64,000 nucleotides of DNA, taken from Paenibacillus sp. J5C2022 (GTDB taxonomy: Bacteria > Bacillota > Bacilli > Paenibacillales > Paenibacillaceae). A model generated the notes under the pieces. That model did not search any database, was not told where the DNA came from, and worked only from the letters and a program-made list of their open reading frames with translations. The stretch spans positions 248,001 through 312,000 of the forward strand of contig NZ_JAOQJC010000001.1 of the NCBI RefSeq assembly GCF_025567625.1. The letters run 5' to 3'. The position numbers and the translations under genes were made by a program. Each line of letters starts with the position of its first letter. The stretch's first letter is position 1. Shown in pieces: positions 25,937 through 34,595 of this stretch.

Positions 25937-26557
25937 ATGGGAGATAAGACGAAGTTGGCGGTGTCGCCTGCCATTCAAGTTGGGGGAAGTCTATTTACAC
26001 CTGATCAGCTTGCCAAGATCGGAGTGGTCGCCGGTTCGGACAGCAAAATTGAAATGACCTCGTTCAAGCAGCTTTACGTAGAAGTGACTATGGATAAGCA
26101 GGAAGCCATTCAGGAAGAGCTGAGACTCGTCGGACTGGAAGTGAACCCAGCCGGTTTTGCAACCAAAAGCTTGATCGCTTGCAACTTCTGCAAAGGCGCG
26201 GAAGTTGCAGGCTTGGAGACTGCACGCATCTTGAATCAGGCGATTGCCGGCATCGCGACGCCAACGCCGCTGAAGGTGGGCTACGCTGGATGTGCATTGG
26301 GCACGAGTGAACCATTGCTGAAAGATATCGGCGTCGTCAAAATGCGGGATACATTCGATATTTACGTAGGTGGAGAGCCCAAAGGCATCAAGGCAACGAC
26401 GGGGAGACTGCTTTGCACTGGTATAACGGAGGAACAGCTTGTTCCCGTTGTATCCACGATCATCGAGTTTTACAAGCAACAGGCGAAAGGAAAAGAGAAG
26501 TTCAGCAAATTCGTGAATCGAATCACAATGGAGCAGCTAAAACAAGTCGTTGCCTAA
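25937..26557 (+). CDS. Nitrite/sulfite reductase-like (siroheme/Fe-S fold) small protein
   Basis: A 206-residue protein resembling the ferredoxin-like plus Fe4S4/siroheme half of nitrite/sulfite reductases. A VEVTMDKQEAIQEELRLVGL segment leads into ACNFCKGAEVAG and a later YAGCALGTSEPLL. The cluster ligands are reduced: Cys82, Cys85 and Cys119 are seen in place of the usual Cx5C...Cx3C set of four. Enzymatic sulfite or nitrite reduction is therefore unproven. ATG 25937 lies 6 bases after AGAGGGAGA. It sits between copA and a glutaredoxin gene in an apparent copper-induced operon, so a redox or copper-handling role is inferred. Confidence 0.65.
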   Translation: MGDKTKLAVSPAIQVGGSLFTPDQLAKIGVVAGSDSKIEMTSFKQLYVEVTMDKQEAIQEELRLVGLEVNPAGFATKSLIACNFCKGAEVAGLETARILNQAIAGIATPTPLKVGYAGCALGTSEPLLKDIGVVKMRDTFDIYVGGEPKGIKATTGRLLCTGITEEQLVPVVSTIIEFYKQQAKGKEKFSKFVNRITMEQLKQVVA

Positions 26558-26566
26558 AGGAGTGAA

Positions 26567-26827
26567 ATGCCAATGCCGCAAATCGATCAGAACGAACCGA
26601 TTAAGATTTACACGATCCCGACCTGCAGCGATTGCCACTTTGCCAAGCGTTATTTCAATGAGCATCAGGTTCCATATGTGGATTACAATTGTGAAGATAA
26701 TTTGGAATACGCAAAAGAAGTACTGGAGTTAACGGGAAAGCAGACTGTACCGACAATCTTGATTAAAGACAAGGTCTTTATTGGTTTTGCAGAAAACTTA
26801 ACAGAAATAGCCGATCTGCTTCTTTAA
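26567..26827 (+). CDS. Glutaredoxin-family protein
   Basis: An 86-residue thioredoxin-fold protein with the dithiol active site CSDC (IPTCSDCHFAKRYF), the cis-Pro segment QTVPTILI and a C-terminal FAENLTEIADLL. It acts as a small disulfide/thiol carrier in the cytoplasm, NrdH/Grx-like. AAAGGAG precedes the ATG, 9 bp after the reductase-like gene, and a strong terminator follows. As the last gene of the csoR-copA block it may keep copper-sensitive thiols reduced or supply electrons to the preceding protein. Confidence 0.82.
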   Translation: MPMPQIDQNEPIKIYTIPTCSDCHFAKRYFNEHQVPYVDYNCEDNLEYAKEVLELTGKQTVPTILIKDKVFIGFAENLTEIADLLL

Positions 26828-26860
26828 TCTTTCATTGCAATCCCTCATTGCCCAATTACA

Positions 26861-26901
26861 AAAACCGGATCCCTTTCTAAAGCAAAGGGTCCGGTTTTTT
26901 T
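26861..26901 (+). terminator. Rho-independent terminator of the copper operon
   Basis: AAAACCGGATCCCTTT (26861-26876) pairs with AAAGGGTCCGGTTTT around a 7-base loop, with one bulge and a run of seven T. Confidence 0.88.
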
Positions 26902-26932
26902 AGTACCTCCATCAATTAATGCTGACACACAG

Positions 26933-26961
26933 TTGTCAACGATAATGCAGTAAAATAAAAT
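26933..26961 (+). promoter_or_regulatory. Promoter of the DJ-1/PfpI gene
   Basis: TTGTCA (26933-26938), 17 bases and TAAAAT (26956-26961), 20 bases before the ATG. Confidence 0.55.
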
Positions 26962-26981
26962 AAATCAGAGGAGGTTAATAT

Positions 26982-27560
26982 ATGAAAAAAGAAATCCTTG
27001 TCTTTATTTCGCAAAACTACGCTGACTGGGAAAGTGCTTATATTTGTTCAGAGCTGAATAAACCGGAAACAGATTTCATCATTAAAACATTAGCAGTTAA
27101 CAAAGATTCAGTCAAATCCATGGGTGGTTTCACCGTTGTTCCGGATTATTCAATTACAGAAATGCCAACTCAATTTCAAATGTTAATTTTAGTGGGCGGT
27201 ACCTTATGGCTATCAGGGGAAAATGATGAAGTCAAACAAGCTGTGGATCTATGTATTGAGAAGGATATTCCTGTCGCTGCAATATGTGATGCATGTACTT
27301 TCCTGGCGAATCAAGGATATTTGGATCATCGAGAACACACAGGCAATTCGGCAGCTTATATGGAGGAACTGGCACCCAACTATAAAGGTTCGAAGCACTT
27401 CATTGAAAAACAAGTCGTTTCCAATGATGGGTGGATCACGGCCAACGGAACATCTGCGGTTGAATTTGCGAGAGAAATTCTTAAGCATTTCCAGATCATG
27501 CGCGAGAGTGAGCTTGAACAATGGTATGAGCTGTTTAAGACGGGTTATTACAAGGAATAG
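26982..27560 (+). CDS. DJ-1/PfpI-family protein (class I glutamine amidotransferase-like)
   Basis: A 192-residue cytoplasmic protein of the DJ-1/PfpI fold. The nucleophile elbow is AAICDACTFLA (Cys102), where many relatives have C-H rather than C-D, so hydrolase activity is uncertain. The partner Glu is likely Glu17 (DWESAY). The oxyanion region VGGTLW is intact. It is a single-gene unit with its own promoter and a hairpin downstream. Members serve as deglycases, chaperones or thiol sensors; which one applies here cannot be told. Confidence 0.75.
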   Translation: MKKEILVFISQNYADWESAYICSELNKPETDFIIKTLAVNKDSVKSMGGFTVVPDYSITEMPTQFQMLILVGGTLWLSGENDEVKQAVDLCIEKDIPVAAICDACTFLANQGYLDHREHTGNSAAYMEELAPNYKGSKHFIEKQVVSNDGWITANGTSAVEFAREILKHFQIMRESELEQWYELFKTGYYKE

Positions 27561-27609
27561 CAGCTGACTGCTCCGAAACATATCTCATGAGGGGACTGCT
27601 GCGATAAGC

Positions 27610-27641
27610 GAAGACAGCCGATTATACGATCGGCTGTCTTC
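27610..27641 (+). terminator. Hairpin terminator after the DJ-1/PfpI gene
   Basis: GAAGACAGCCGA (27610-27621) and TCGGCTGTCTTC (27630-27641) are perfect 12-base arms. The T content after the stem is modest. Confidence 0.65.
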
Positions 27642-27690
27642 TGTTATAAAGGGACGATCGTACAGGATCAGTTGAACAAGGTTTTGGAGG

Positions 27691-27740
27691 TTGACACGAC
27701 ACCAAATGGTGGCCTATAATCAAAGTGTCACTAAATGGTG
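27691..27740 (+). promoter_or_regulatory. Promoter with two palindromic repressor sites
   Basis: TTGACA (27691-27696), 18 bases and TATAAT (27715-27720). A perfect palindrome CACCAAATGGTG (27700-27711) fills the spacer. A near copy CACTAAATGGTG (27729-27740) lies just after the -10, 29 bases away. The sites are almost certainly operators for the ArsR-type protein encoded directly downstream. Confidence 0.75.
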
Positions 27741-27806
27741 TCCAATTAACAAGGGGTGATGAAACTGACGGCTGTCCTAGGGTAATCAATGTTAGGAGAG
27801 ATTGAT

Positions 27807-28136
27807 GTGAATGAGGACAACCAGTTGCGGGATGTATTTGGCGCGATTGCCGATCCGACGAGACGCCAATTGATTCGATTGCTGGCAGAGTCGGTTGAAA
27901 AACCACTTCATGAGTTAACGTCACATTTTCAAATGGGCCGGACAGCGGTGTCCAAGCACCTGACAATCTTGAAGGAGGCTGGACTCGTAACGGATCGAAA
28001 AGTCGGAAGAGAAACTCGCTATCGGCTAAACGCTGCCCCACTCAGAGAAATTCAGGATTGGGTATCCTTCTACAGCAAGTTCTGGAGTGCCAACATGCTG
28101 CGCTTGCAGCAATTATTAGAGGAGGAAGAAGAATGA
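27807..28136 (+). CDS. ArsR-family repressor paired with an SRPBCC protein
   Basis: A 109-residue winged-helix repressor (IADPTRRQLIRLLAE; the recognition helix lies in GRTAVSKHLTILKEAGLV). It has no CVC metal box, so it belongs to the non-metal branch often paired with AHSA1/SRPBCC genes. GTG 27807 lies 6 bases after AGGAGAG; the ATG at 27789 lacks a site. Its stop overlaps the next start (ATGA). It probably represses its own operon through the two CACC/TAAATGGTG palindromes and releases on an organic ligand or via the SRPBCC partner. Confidence 0.82.
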   Translation: MNEDNQLRDVFGAIADPTRRQLIRLLAESVEKPLHELTSHFQMGRTAVSKHLTILKEAGLVTDRKVGRETRYRLNAAPLREIQDWVSFYSKFWSANMLRLQQLLEEEEE

Positions 28137-28531
28137 GCTTAACATTAACTTTGGACTTTCAATATACAACCACGATGGAGAAGCTATGGTCGGCATTGAC
28201 TGATTCAAGCAAGCTTGCCAAGTGGACGATGGAAAATAACTTTAAACCTATTGTAGGCTACCAATTCCAATTCCGTGCGCAGCCAACCGAATTCTGGGAT
28301 GGAATCGTGGAAGGTGAAGTGCTTGTCGTCGAGCCGCCCAACTGCTTGTCTTATACTTGGGGCACAGGCGATGAGCGGCATACCGTCGTATGGACGCTGC
28401 AGGATGTAGGGGAAGGGAAGGTTAACTTGCATCTCGAGCAAAGCGGGATCTCGAATCAACAAGCATTGGGAGGAGCCAAGTATGGCTGGACCAACTGGTG
28501 CGGCGATCTTGAGCAGCTATTGTCGGCTTAA
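28133..28531 (+). CDS. SRPBCC/AHSA1-type ligand-binding protein
   Basis: A 132-residue START/Bet v1-like fold protein. The N-terminal strand and helix are TTTMEKLWSALTDSSKLAKW, and the C-terminal helix is YGWTNWCGDLEQLL. Such proteins hold hydrophobic small molecules in a deep pocket and commonly follow ArsR-family repressor genes. It overlaps the repressor gene by 4 bp and lies 29 bp before a UvrA-type gene. It may capture the inducing compound. No catalytic residues are evident. Confidence 0.8.
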   Translation: MSLTLTLDFQYTTTMEKLWSALTDSSKLAKWTMENNFKPIVGYQFQFRAQPTEFWDGIVEGEVLVVEPPNCLSYTWGTGDERHTVVWTLQDVGEGKVNLHLEQSGISNQQALGGAKYGWTNWCGDLEQLLSA

Positions 28532-28560
28532 TAATGAATTCAACCGGAAGGATGTCATCC

Positions 28561-30816
28561 ATGAGTGAATCCAATCACATCGTCATCACAGGCGCCAGGG
28601 AAAATAATCTGAAGAACGTATCCTTGCGTGTTCCGAAGCGGAAGATTACGATCTTCACCGGGGTATCCGGTTCCGGCAAGTCATCGATTGTATTCGATAC
28701 GATCGCCGCAGAATCGACGCGACTGCTGAATGAGAACTTCAGTATGTTCGTTCGCAACTTCTTGCCACGCGTTCCTCAGCCGGATACGGATGGGATCGAA
28801 AACCTCAGCATGGCGGTCATCGTGGATCAGAAGCGGCTGGGTGGCGGCTCCCATTCCACGCTGGGGACGATTACCGATATATCTCCTATTCTGCGACTTC
28901 TCTTCTCCCGAGTAGGTCAGCCTCACGTCGGAGCGGCGAGTATGTTCTCGTTCAACGATCCGCAAGGCATGTGCCCCGAGTGCAACGGGCTTGGGCGCAG
29001 ACTGGGCGTTGATATGGACAAAGCGCTGGACATGTCCAGATCGTTGAATGAAGGAGCCCTCCTGTTGCCTGACTATAAAGTGGATAGTTGGGATTGGAAT
29101 ATTGTCGTGCAGGCGGGTTCCTTCGATCCAGACAAGAAGCTGAGCGAATATACGGAGGAAGAGCTGGAGCTGCTGCTGAATGGCAAGGCGCGCAAGGTGA
29201 AGATGGATTTCGCAGGCAAGGCCACGAATATTACGGTCGAGGGCGTTATTGAGAAGTTCAGCAACAAATACATTAAGCAGGACGTGAAGACAAAGTCCGA
29301 ACGTACGCAAAAAATGGTTGCGCCGTTTATTCACGAAGGGCCATGCACCAGCTGCCGCGGCGCAAGACTCAATCAGGCCGCGCTTGGCTGTATAATTAAC
29401 GAACTAAACATTGCGGAGATGTCGTCCATGGAGGTCGGACAGCTCATCCGGGTCATGCGGGAGATTGACGATGCGATTGCTGTACCTGTCGTAAAGTCGC
29501 TTGTAGAGAGGCTACAGCATCTGGTGGATATCGGACTTGACTACTTGACGCTGGACCGAGAGACGGATACACTGTCCGGCGGTGAATCGCAGCGCGTCAA
29601 GATGGTAAAGCACTTGAGCGGCAGTCTTGTGGATGTCACCTATATCTTCGACGAACCTAGCGTCGGCTTGCATCCTCGCGATGTCCATCGACTGAACGAA
29701 TTGCTTCAGAAGCTTCGGGATAAAGGCAATACCGTCATTGTCGTCGAACATGACCCCGATGTTATCAAGGTAGCGGATCATATCGTCGATGTTGGACCTC
29801 ACGCCGGCGCTCGCGGCGGCACCATCGTATATGAAGGAAGCTACGGTGGACTGTTGGAGGCGGATACACTGACCGGAACACATATGAAACGCCCACTTCA
29901 GTTGAAGCAAGATAGCAGGCAGCCAACTGGACAGCTAACAATCAAGGATGCGACACTGCACAACTTGCAGAACGTCAGCGTCGAAATTCCAACCGGAGTG
30001 CTGACTGTAGTGACTGGTGTTGCAGGCTCGGGCAAGAGTACGCTGATTAACGATGTATTTCTTAGCGAGCATTCGGATGCGATCGTCATTGACCAATCGG
30101 CGGTAGGGGTGTCTACACGCTCGAATCCTGCGACTTACACGGGCATTATGGACGATGTGCGCAAGGCATTCGCATCCGCGAACAAGGTGAATCAAGGCCT
30201 GTTCAGCTTCAATTCCAAAGGAGCCTGCGAGAACTGCCAAGGGCTGGGGGTTGTATATACAGACCTCGCATTCCTCGACGGTGTGAAGCTGCCGTGCGAA
30301 GCATGCGGCGGCAGAAGGTTCAAGGAAGAGGTGCTGGAGTACAAGCTGAACGGCAAGTCGATTGCGGAAGTACTGGAGATGACGGTGGAGCAGGCGTTGG
30401 CATTTTTTGAATTGAAAGAGGTTGTGCGCAGACTCCAGGCGTTGAAGGACGTAGGCTTGAACTATATTAAGCTCGGTCAGCCGCTAAGTACGCTGTCAGG
30501 CGGGGAATGCCAGCGCATCAAGCTGGCAAGCGAGTTGCATAAGAAGGGCAGCATCTATGTGATGGACGAACCGACAACCGGACTGCACATGTCGGATATC
30601 GGCCAAATTCTGGGGATTATGAACCGGCTTGTGGATTCCGGCAATACGGTAATCGTTATTGAGCATAATCTCGATGTTATCAGCCAAGCGGATTGGATTA
30701 TCGATATGGGGCCGGATGGCGGCAGCAAGGGCGGTCAGGTCGTGTTCGAGGGCACTCCACAGCAGATTATCGAGGCAGAGCAATCGATTACGGGGAAATA
30801 CTTGAACACTTATTAG
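28561..30816 (+). CDS. Short UvrA-type (UvrA2/drug-resistance) ABC protein
   Basis: A 751-residue DNA-binding ABC protein, against about 940 in canonical UvrA. Walker A motifs are GVSGSGKSS and GVAGSGKST, signatures LSGGESQR and LSGGECQR, Walker B FDEPSVGLH and MDEPTTGLH. Zinc modules are CPEC/CTSC and CENC/CEAC. The first half goes from Walker A almost directly into the ILRLLFSRVGQPH segment, so the UvrB-binding insertion is reduced or absent. This is the hallmark of the UvrA2/DrrC class that protects against DNA-binding antibiotics. ATG 28561 follows GGAAGGA; upstream ATGs are poorer. Its context in a repressible operon supports inducible defence. Confidence 0.82.
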   Translation: MSESNHIVITGARENNLKNVSLRVPKRKITIFTGVSGSGKSSIVFDTIAAESTRLLNENFSMFVRNFLPRVPQPDTDGIENLSMAVIVDQKRLGGGSHSTLGTITDISPILRLLFSRVGQPHVGAASMFSFNDPQGMCPECNGLGRRLGVDMDKALDMSRSLNEGALLLPDYKVDSWDWNIVVQAGSFDPDKKLSEYTEEELELLLNGKARKVKMDFAGKATNITVEGVIEKFSNKYIKQDVKTKSERTQKMVAPFIHEGPCTSCRGARLNQAALGCIINELNIAEMSSMEVGQLIRVMREIDDAIAVPVVKSLVERLQHLVDIGLDYLTLDRETDTLSGGESQRVKMVKHLSGSLVDVTYIFDEPSVGLHPRDVHRLNELLQKLRDKGNTVIVVEHDPDVIKVADHIVDVGPHAGARGGTIVYEGSYGGLLEADTLTGTHMKRPLQLKQDSRQPTGQLTIKDATLHNLQNVSVEIPTGVLTVVTGVAGSGKSTLINDVFLSEHSDAIVIDQSAVGVSTRSNPATYTGIMDDVRKAFASANKVNQGLFSFNSKGACENCQGLGVVYTDLAFLDGVKLPCEACGGRRFKEEVLEYKLNGKSIAEVLEMTVEQALAFFELKEVVRRLQALKDVGLNYIKLGQPLSTLSGGECQRIKLASELHKKGSIYVMDEPTTGLHMSDIGQILGIMNRLVDSGNTVIVIEHNLDVISQADWIIDMGPDGGSKGGQVVFEGTPQQIIEAEQSITGKYLNTY

Positions 30817-30827
30817 GAGGAGAAGAC

Positions 30828-31538
30828 GTGAGCTTTTTCCGGGATTTTTTGAAAATGTTCAAAAAAAGGGAAATTGTACTGGTGGAAAGCGGTAAAGAAT
30901 CGGAGGAGGTGTATACGTTCCGATTTAAAAAAGATAGCGATGTCAACTGGATCGCCGGACAACATGGATTGTTCAGCATTACGCACAAGAAAATCAAAAA
31001 TGCGCTGAAGCCGTTCACTGTATCATCCGCTCCGACGGAGAATTATATTCAACTGACCATGCGCATTGGTCATAACCCGAGTGAGTTTAAACGAGCGATG
31101 CTGGAATTGAAGCCGGGTATGAAGGTGAATATGACAGGACCGGTTGGAACATTTCATCCCGGCGATACTGGCCGTCCTCTGGTGATGATCGCAGGCGGAA
31201 TTGGCATTACACCATTCCGCTCGATCTTGAAGCAGATAGAAGCTGAAGCAAGAAGCGGGGGCAACCCGATCCATCTGCTCTATCTGGACAGCAAGCAATC
31301 CTATCTATTTCAGGAGGAACTTGAGGAACTGGCTGGGCACCTGCCGCTGCACGTCACTTATCTGGATACGAGAGATGATTTGCATCGGGAGATCGATACT
31401 CTCACCGCCAAGTACAAAAATGACGGCCAGTATCTGATTGCAGGTCCGAAGTCAATGGTAAGCGATATTGCCGCGTTTGTACAAAATAAGCAAATTTCAA
31501 AAAGGAACATTAAAAAGGATTCCTTTTTCGGGTATTAG
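30828..31538 (+). CDS. FAD/NAD(P)-binding ferredoxin reductase-type oxidoreductase
   Basis: A 236-residue flavoprotein of the FNR fold. FAD binding is in KPFTVSSAP (the RxYS-like motif). NAD(P) binding is in MIAGGIGITPFRSIL, with a final KKDSFFGY typical of the family. No ferredoxin domain is attached. GTG 30828 follows AGGAGGAG, which overlaps the uvrA stop, so it is cotranscribed and coupled. It may reduce the small molecule that induces the operon, or feed electrons to an unseen partner. Confidence 0.8.
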   Translation: MSFFRDFLKMFKKREIVLVESGKESEEVYTFRFKKDSDVNWIAGQHGLFSITHKKIKNALKPFTVSSAPTENYIQLTMRIGHNPSEFKRAMLELKPGMKVNMTGPVGTFHPGDTGRPLVMIAGGIGITPFRSILKQIEAEARSGGNPIHLLYLDSKQSYLFQEELEELAGHLPLHVTYLDTRDDLHREIDTLTAKYKNDGQYLIAGPKSMVSDIAAFVQNKQISKRNIKKDSFFGY

Positions 31539-31542
31539 GCAA

Positions 31543-31591
31543 GAAAGAAGTCCTCTAAGCATGATAATGCGGAGAGGACTTCTTTCATTTT
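31543..31591 (+). terminator. Rho-independent terminator of the ArsR-UvrA operon
   Basis: GAAAGAAGTCCTCT (31543-31556) pairs perfectly with AGAGGACTTCTTTC (31573-31586) and is followed by ATTTT. Confidence 0.82.
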
Positions 31592-31697
31592 CCATGCAAG
31601 CTTTGCGTCAAGAAGGAACTTATCAAAAAATGTCGAAAAATAAAGAATAATGACAAAAAGTTCCTGTTTTGATTTTATCAGAAAAGGTGAAGTGTGC

Positions 31698-34181
31698 ATG
31701 AGAAAGAGTATAGCTGGAAAATTAATGCTGGCGCTTGGCATTGTGTTCGTCCTATCGTTTTCCGGCCTGATCGCATACAATCTTGTGAATCTGTTCCGCG
31801 TTAGTCTGAAGGAGGGACAGCTTCGCGCCCAAGAGCAGTCCCTTGCTTTCGTAAACGATCTGACTGATCAATTCGACCGCACAATCTCCATGGTGGAGAC
31901 GCTGAGTTCGACATTGCTGCAGATGAGAGCATACGGTGGGTCCAACCGTGATTACGTAGTATCATTAATGGAGGATCTTTTGCAGAACAGACCGGAATTG
32001 CTTGGCATATATACGCTGTGGGAGCCCGATGCCTTCGATGGCAACGATGCATTATTCGTTAACGGCAATGATTATCATGATGCGACAGGTCGCTTTATTC
32101 CTTATGTCGTCCGGAGTCAAGGTCAGATACTTACGCTTCCGATCCATAGTTACAATTCGGAAACCGAAGGCAGCTTCTATCACACTCCCAAGTCCAGCAA
32201 GCAATTCGCATTAATTGAGCCTTACTGGTACAGCGTGAATGGAGCGGAAATACTTATGACCTCGCTTGTCTTTCCGCTGTTGGATAAAGACGGGAGCTTT
32301 CTGGGCATTGTCGGCGCAGACTTTGAGCTGAATTTTGTACAGAGGGAGATTGAAAAGATCCATCCGCTGGAGGGCTACGCCACAATTATTACCGAGCAGC
32401 ATAATTATCTGGCACATGGCCAGGATCGCTCAAGGCTGCTTCAGCCTTACGACAACCCTGTATCGTCCAAGTCAGAATCGCAATGGCTCAATGATCAGAT
32501 GACAGCGATGTTTTTGGATACATCTGGCGACATGGCTCCTACATATCGATTGTACTACCCGATCGAGATTGAGAATGCGTTATGGCATTTAGAGATAGTT
32601 ATTCCGAAAAGTAAAATATTGAAGCCGTTTCGACAAGCATTGCGGGATTCACTGCTCATCTCCTTCCTGGCGCTTGCCGCTGTCATTGCGATTATGATCT
32701 TCCTGATACGTCGCATCGTTGTACACAATATACGCCGCGTTATCGCTATTTCATCGGCAATGGCGGATGGTGATCTCCGGCAGCGATTGGATATTCGAAG
32801 CGGTGATGAGTTCGAGACGATGGCGGGCCACTTCAATCGCATGGTCTCCAGTCGCGAGGAAGCGGAGAATTTAATTCGATATCAAGCGATGCATGATACG
32901 TTGACCGATTTATACAACCGCAATGGCTTCTATAAATATGTTCAGGAACGACTGAATCAGAAGCCACCGGATGAGTTAGCCGCATTAATGTTTATCGACC
33001 TGGACCATTTCAAGCTCATTAACGATACATTGAATCACGAGAAAGGCGATGACGTACTGATTGAAGTATCCCGAAGAATACGTGACGTCCTTTCTGATAA
33101 TGGATTGTTATTTCGATTTGGAGGCGACGAATTTCTGGTTATGCTGGATTGTGCGGCAAACAAGGAGAAGGTTGTGGAATCGGCTATTCGGATCAATCGT
33201 GCTTTGGCATTGCCATTTATACTGCAGGAACGCCCATTCTATATTTCAGCTAGCATCGGCATCGTTATTGACACATGGTCAAGCTTCGGTAGTATCGACA
33301 GCAAAATAAAAGAAGCCGATACGGCCATGTATGTAGCGAAAAAAGAAAGAAATAGCTACCGTATATTTGATTCGGCCATGAACTATGCGCCTTCGAAAGA
33401 GATAATGCTGGAAAATGACCTGTACAGAGCGTTGGAGGAAGAACAATTCGAGTTGTATTATCAGCCCAAAGTAGATTTTTCAACAGAACGCATCTATGGA
33501 GTAGAAGCGCTTATTCGCTGGAAGCATCCGGAACTCGGCATTATTTCTCCACTCGATTTTATTCCAATCGCCGAGAAAACGGGGTTAATTAATCCGCTTG
33601 GCGAATGGGTCATTCGGACGGCCTGCAGGCAAAACCGCAAATGGCAGGATATGGGACTTCCGCCATTGACAGTTGCAGTCAATATTTCGATGATTCAATT
33701 TCAACACGCCGCTATACTGGAGATGATTAGAAATAATATAGAAACTGCACATATCCGTCCTCATATGCTGGAGCTGGAATTGACGGAAAGTGTCTTTATG
33801 AATAACCGCTCACAGACATTAACGCTGTTGAGGCAATTAAAAGAGATGGGCGTTCAAATATCACTGGACGACTTTGGTACCGGTTATTCGTCGCTTAGCT
33901 ACCTTAAGAACATACCGCTAGACTATTTGAAGCTGGACAAGTCATTTATTTCGAACATTACGACTGACCGGAAGGAACAGATGATTGTCAAATCGGTCAT
34001 TGTCATCGCACATAATTTGGGTTTTAAAGTCGTGACGGAAGGCGTCGAGACACAAGAGCAATTCGATATATTGAAGAAGCATTTATGCGACGGGATGCAG
34101 GGCTATTATTTTAGTCCTCCTCTGCCAGCGGGGAAATTCCAGGAGTTGTTGCGAAGCAGTCTGACTGTGCCTGAAGAATGA
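31698..34181 (+). CDS. Membrane-bound diguanylate cyclase/phosphodiesterase (Cache-HAMP-GGDEF-EAL)
   Basis: An 827-residue protein. Membrane segment about 12-30, an extracytoplasmic double-Cache-like sensor about 33-310, a second membrane segment about 318-338 (SLLISFLALAAVIAIMIFLI), HAMP to about 390. GGDEF follows at about 400-560, with an intact RFGGDEF signature. EAL runs about 575-825, with VEALIRWKHPE, LDDFGTGYSSLSYL and VTEGVET. Both catalytic domains look intact, so it could make or break c-di-GMP in response to an external ligand. ATG 31698 has an AAGGTGA site; the in-frame ATG at 31650 does not. Confidence 0.85.
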   Translation: MRKSIAGKLMLALGIVFVLSFSGLIAYNLVNLFRVSLKEGQLRAQEQSLAFVNDLTDQFDRTISMVETLSSTLLQMRAYGGSNRDYVVSLMEDLLQNRPELLGIYTLWEPDAFDGNDALFVNGNDYHDATGRFIPYVVRSQGQILTLPIHSYNSETEGSFYHTPKSSKQFALIEPYWYSVNGAEILMTSLVFPLLDKDGSFLGIVGADFELNFVQREIEKIHPLEGYATIITEQHNYLAHGQDRSRLLQPYDNPVSSKSESQWLNDQMTAMFLDTSGDMAPTYRLYYPIEIENALWHLEIVIPKSKILKPFRQALRDSLLISFLALAAVIAIMIFLIRRIVVHNIRRVIAISSAMADGDLRQRLDIRSGDEFETMAGHFNRMVSSREEAENLIRYQAMHDTLTDLYNRNGFYKYVQERLNQKPPDELAALMFIDLDHFKLINDTLNHEKGDDVLIEVSRRIRDVLSDNGLLFRFGGDEFLVMLDCAANKEKVVESAIRINRALALPFILQERPFYISASIGIVIDTWSSFGSIDSKIKEADTAMYVAKKERNSYRIFDSAMNYAPSKEIMLENDLYRALEEEQFELYYQPKVDFSTERIYGVEALIRWKHPELGIISPLDFIPIAEKTGLINPLGEWVIRTACRQNRKWQDMGLPPLTVAVNISMIQFQHAAILEMIRNNIETAHIRPHMLELELTESVFMNNRSQTLTLLRQLKEMGVQISLDDFGTGYSSLSYLKNIPLDYLKLDKSFISNITTDRKEQMIVKSVIVIAHNLGFKVVTEGVETQEQFDILKKHLCDGMQGYYFSPPLPAGKFQELLRSSLTVPEE

Positions 34182-34271
34182 GTGTGCTGCTTTCAACTCT
34201 CCCGAAATGGGAGGTCTAAATCAAAGGTAGGAGATATATGGTAAGATGTTAAGGGGGAAGGAGGGGAGAGA

Positions 34272-34580
34272 ATGTATGCACAGATTTTCCTGGGCGTTTG
34301 GATGCTCGTACAAGGTTTTTGTCATTTATTCAAACTCAAATTTCTACTAAGAAAATCCTTTGTTAGTGCATTAAGTGAGGAAGAGCGTGTTTCTTATCAA
34401 AAGGGCTTGGTTATTCCGTATCTCTTATCAGGCATGATATTTATTGGCATGGGGATTATCGAACGATCTGAGGTTTTTCCTTTGCCGCTATTTCTTGGGT
34501 TATACATTTTATTGACTGCCATACCTGTTGGTTTATTGTTATTCAATAATAAAAAGCATTCGGGCTACTATTGGTGGTAA
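34272..34580 (+). CDS. Small three-helix membrane protein
   Basis: A 102-residue hydrophobic protein with segments at about 3-20, 46-64 and 70-92, ending in a conspicuous YYWW. A GGAAGGAGGGGAG site precedes the ATG. No family is recognised. It is followed 15 bp later by another single-pass protein gene and may be cotranscribed with it. Confidence 0.6.
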   Translation: MYAQIFLGVWMLVQGFCHLFKLKFLLRKSFVSALSEEERVSYQKGLVIPYLLSGMIFIGMGIIERSEVFPLPLFLGLYILLTAIPVGLLLFNNKKHSGYYWW

Positions 34581-34595
34581 GGAAGGAGAAGATCG

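Noticed and set aside
27249..27581. Long antisense frame within the DJ-1/PfpI gene.
   Set aside because: It is a shadow of a gene with clear family motifs on the plus strand.
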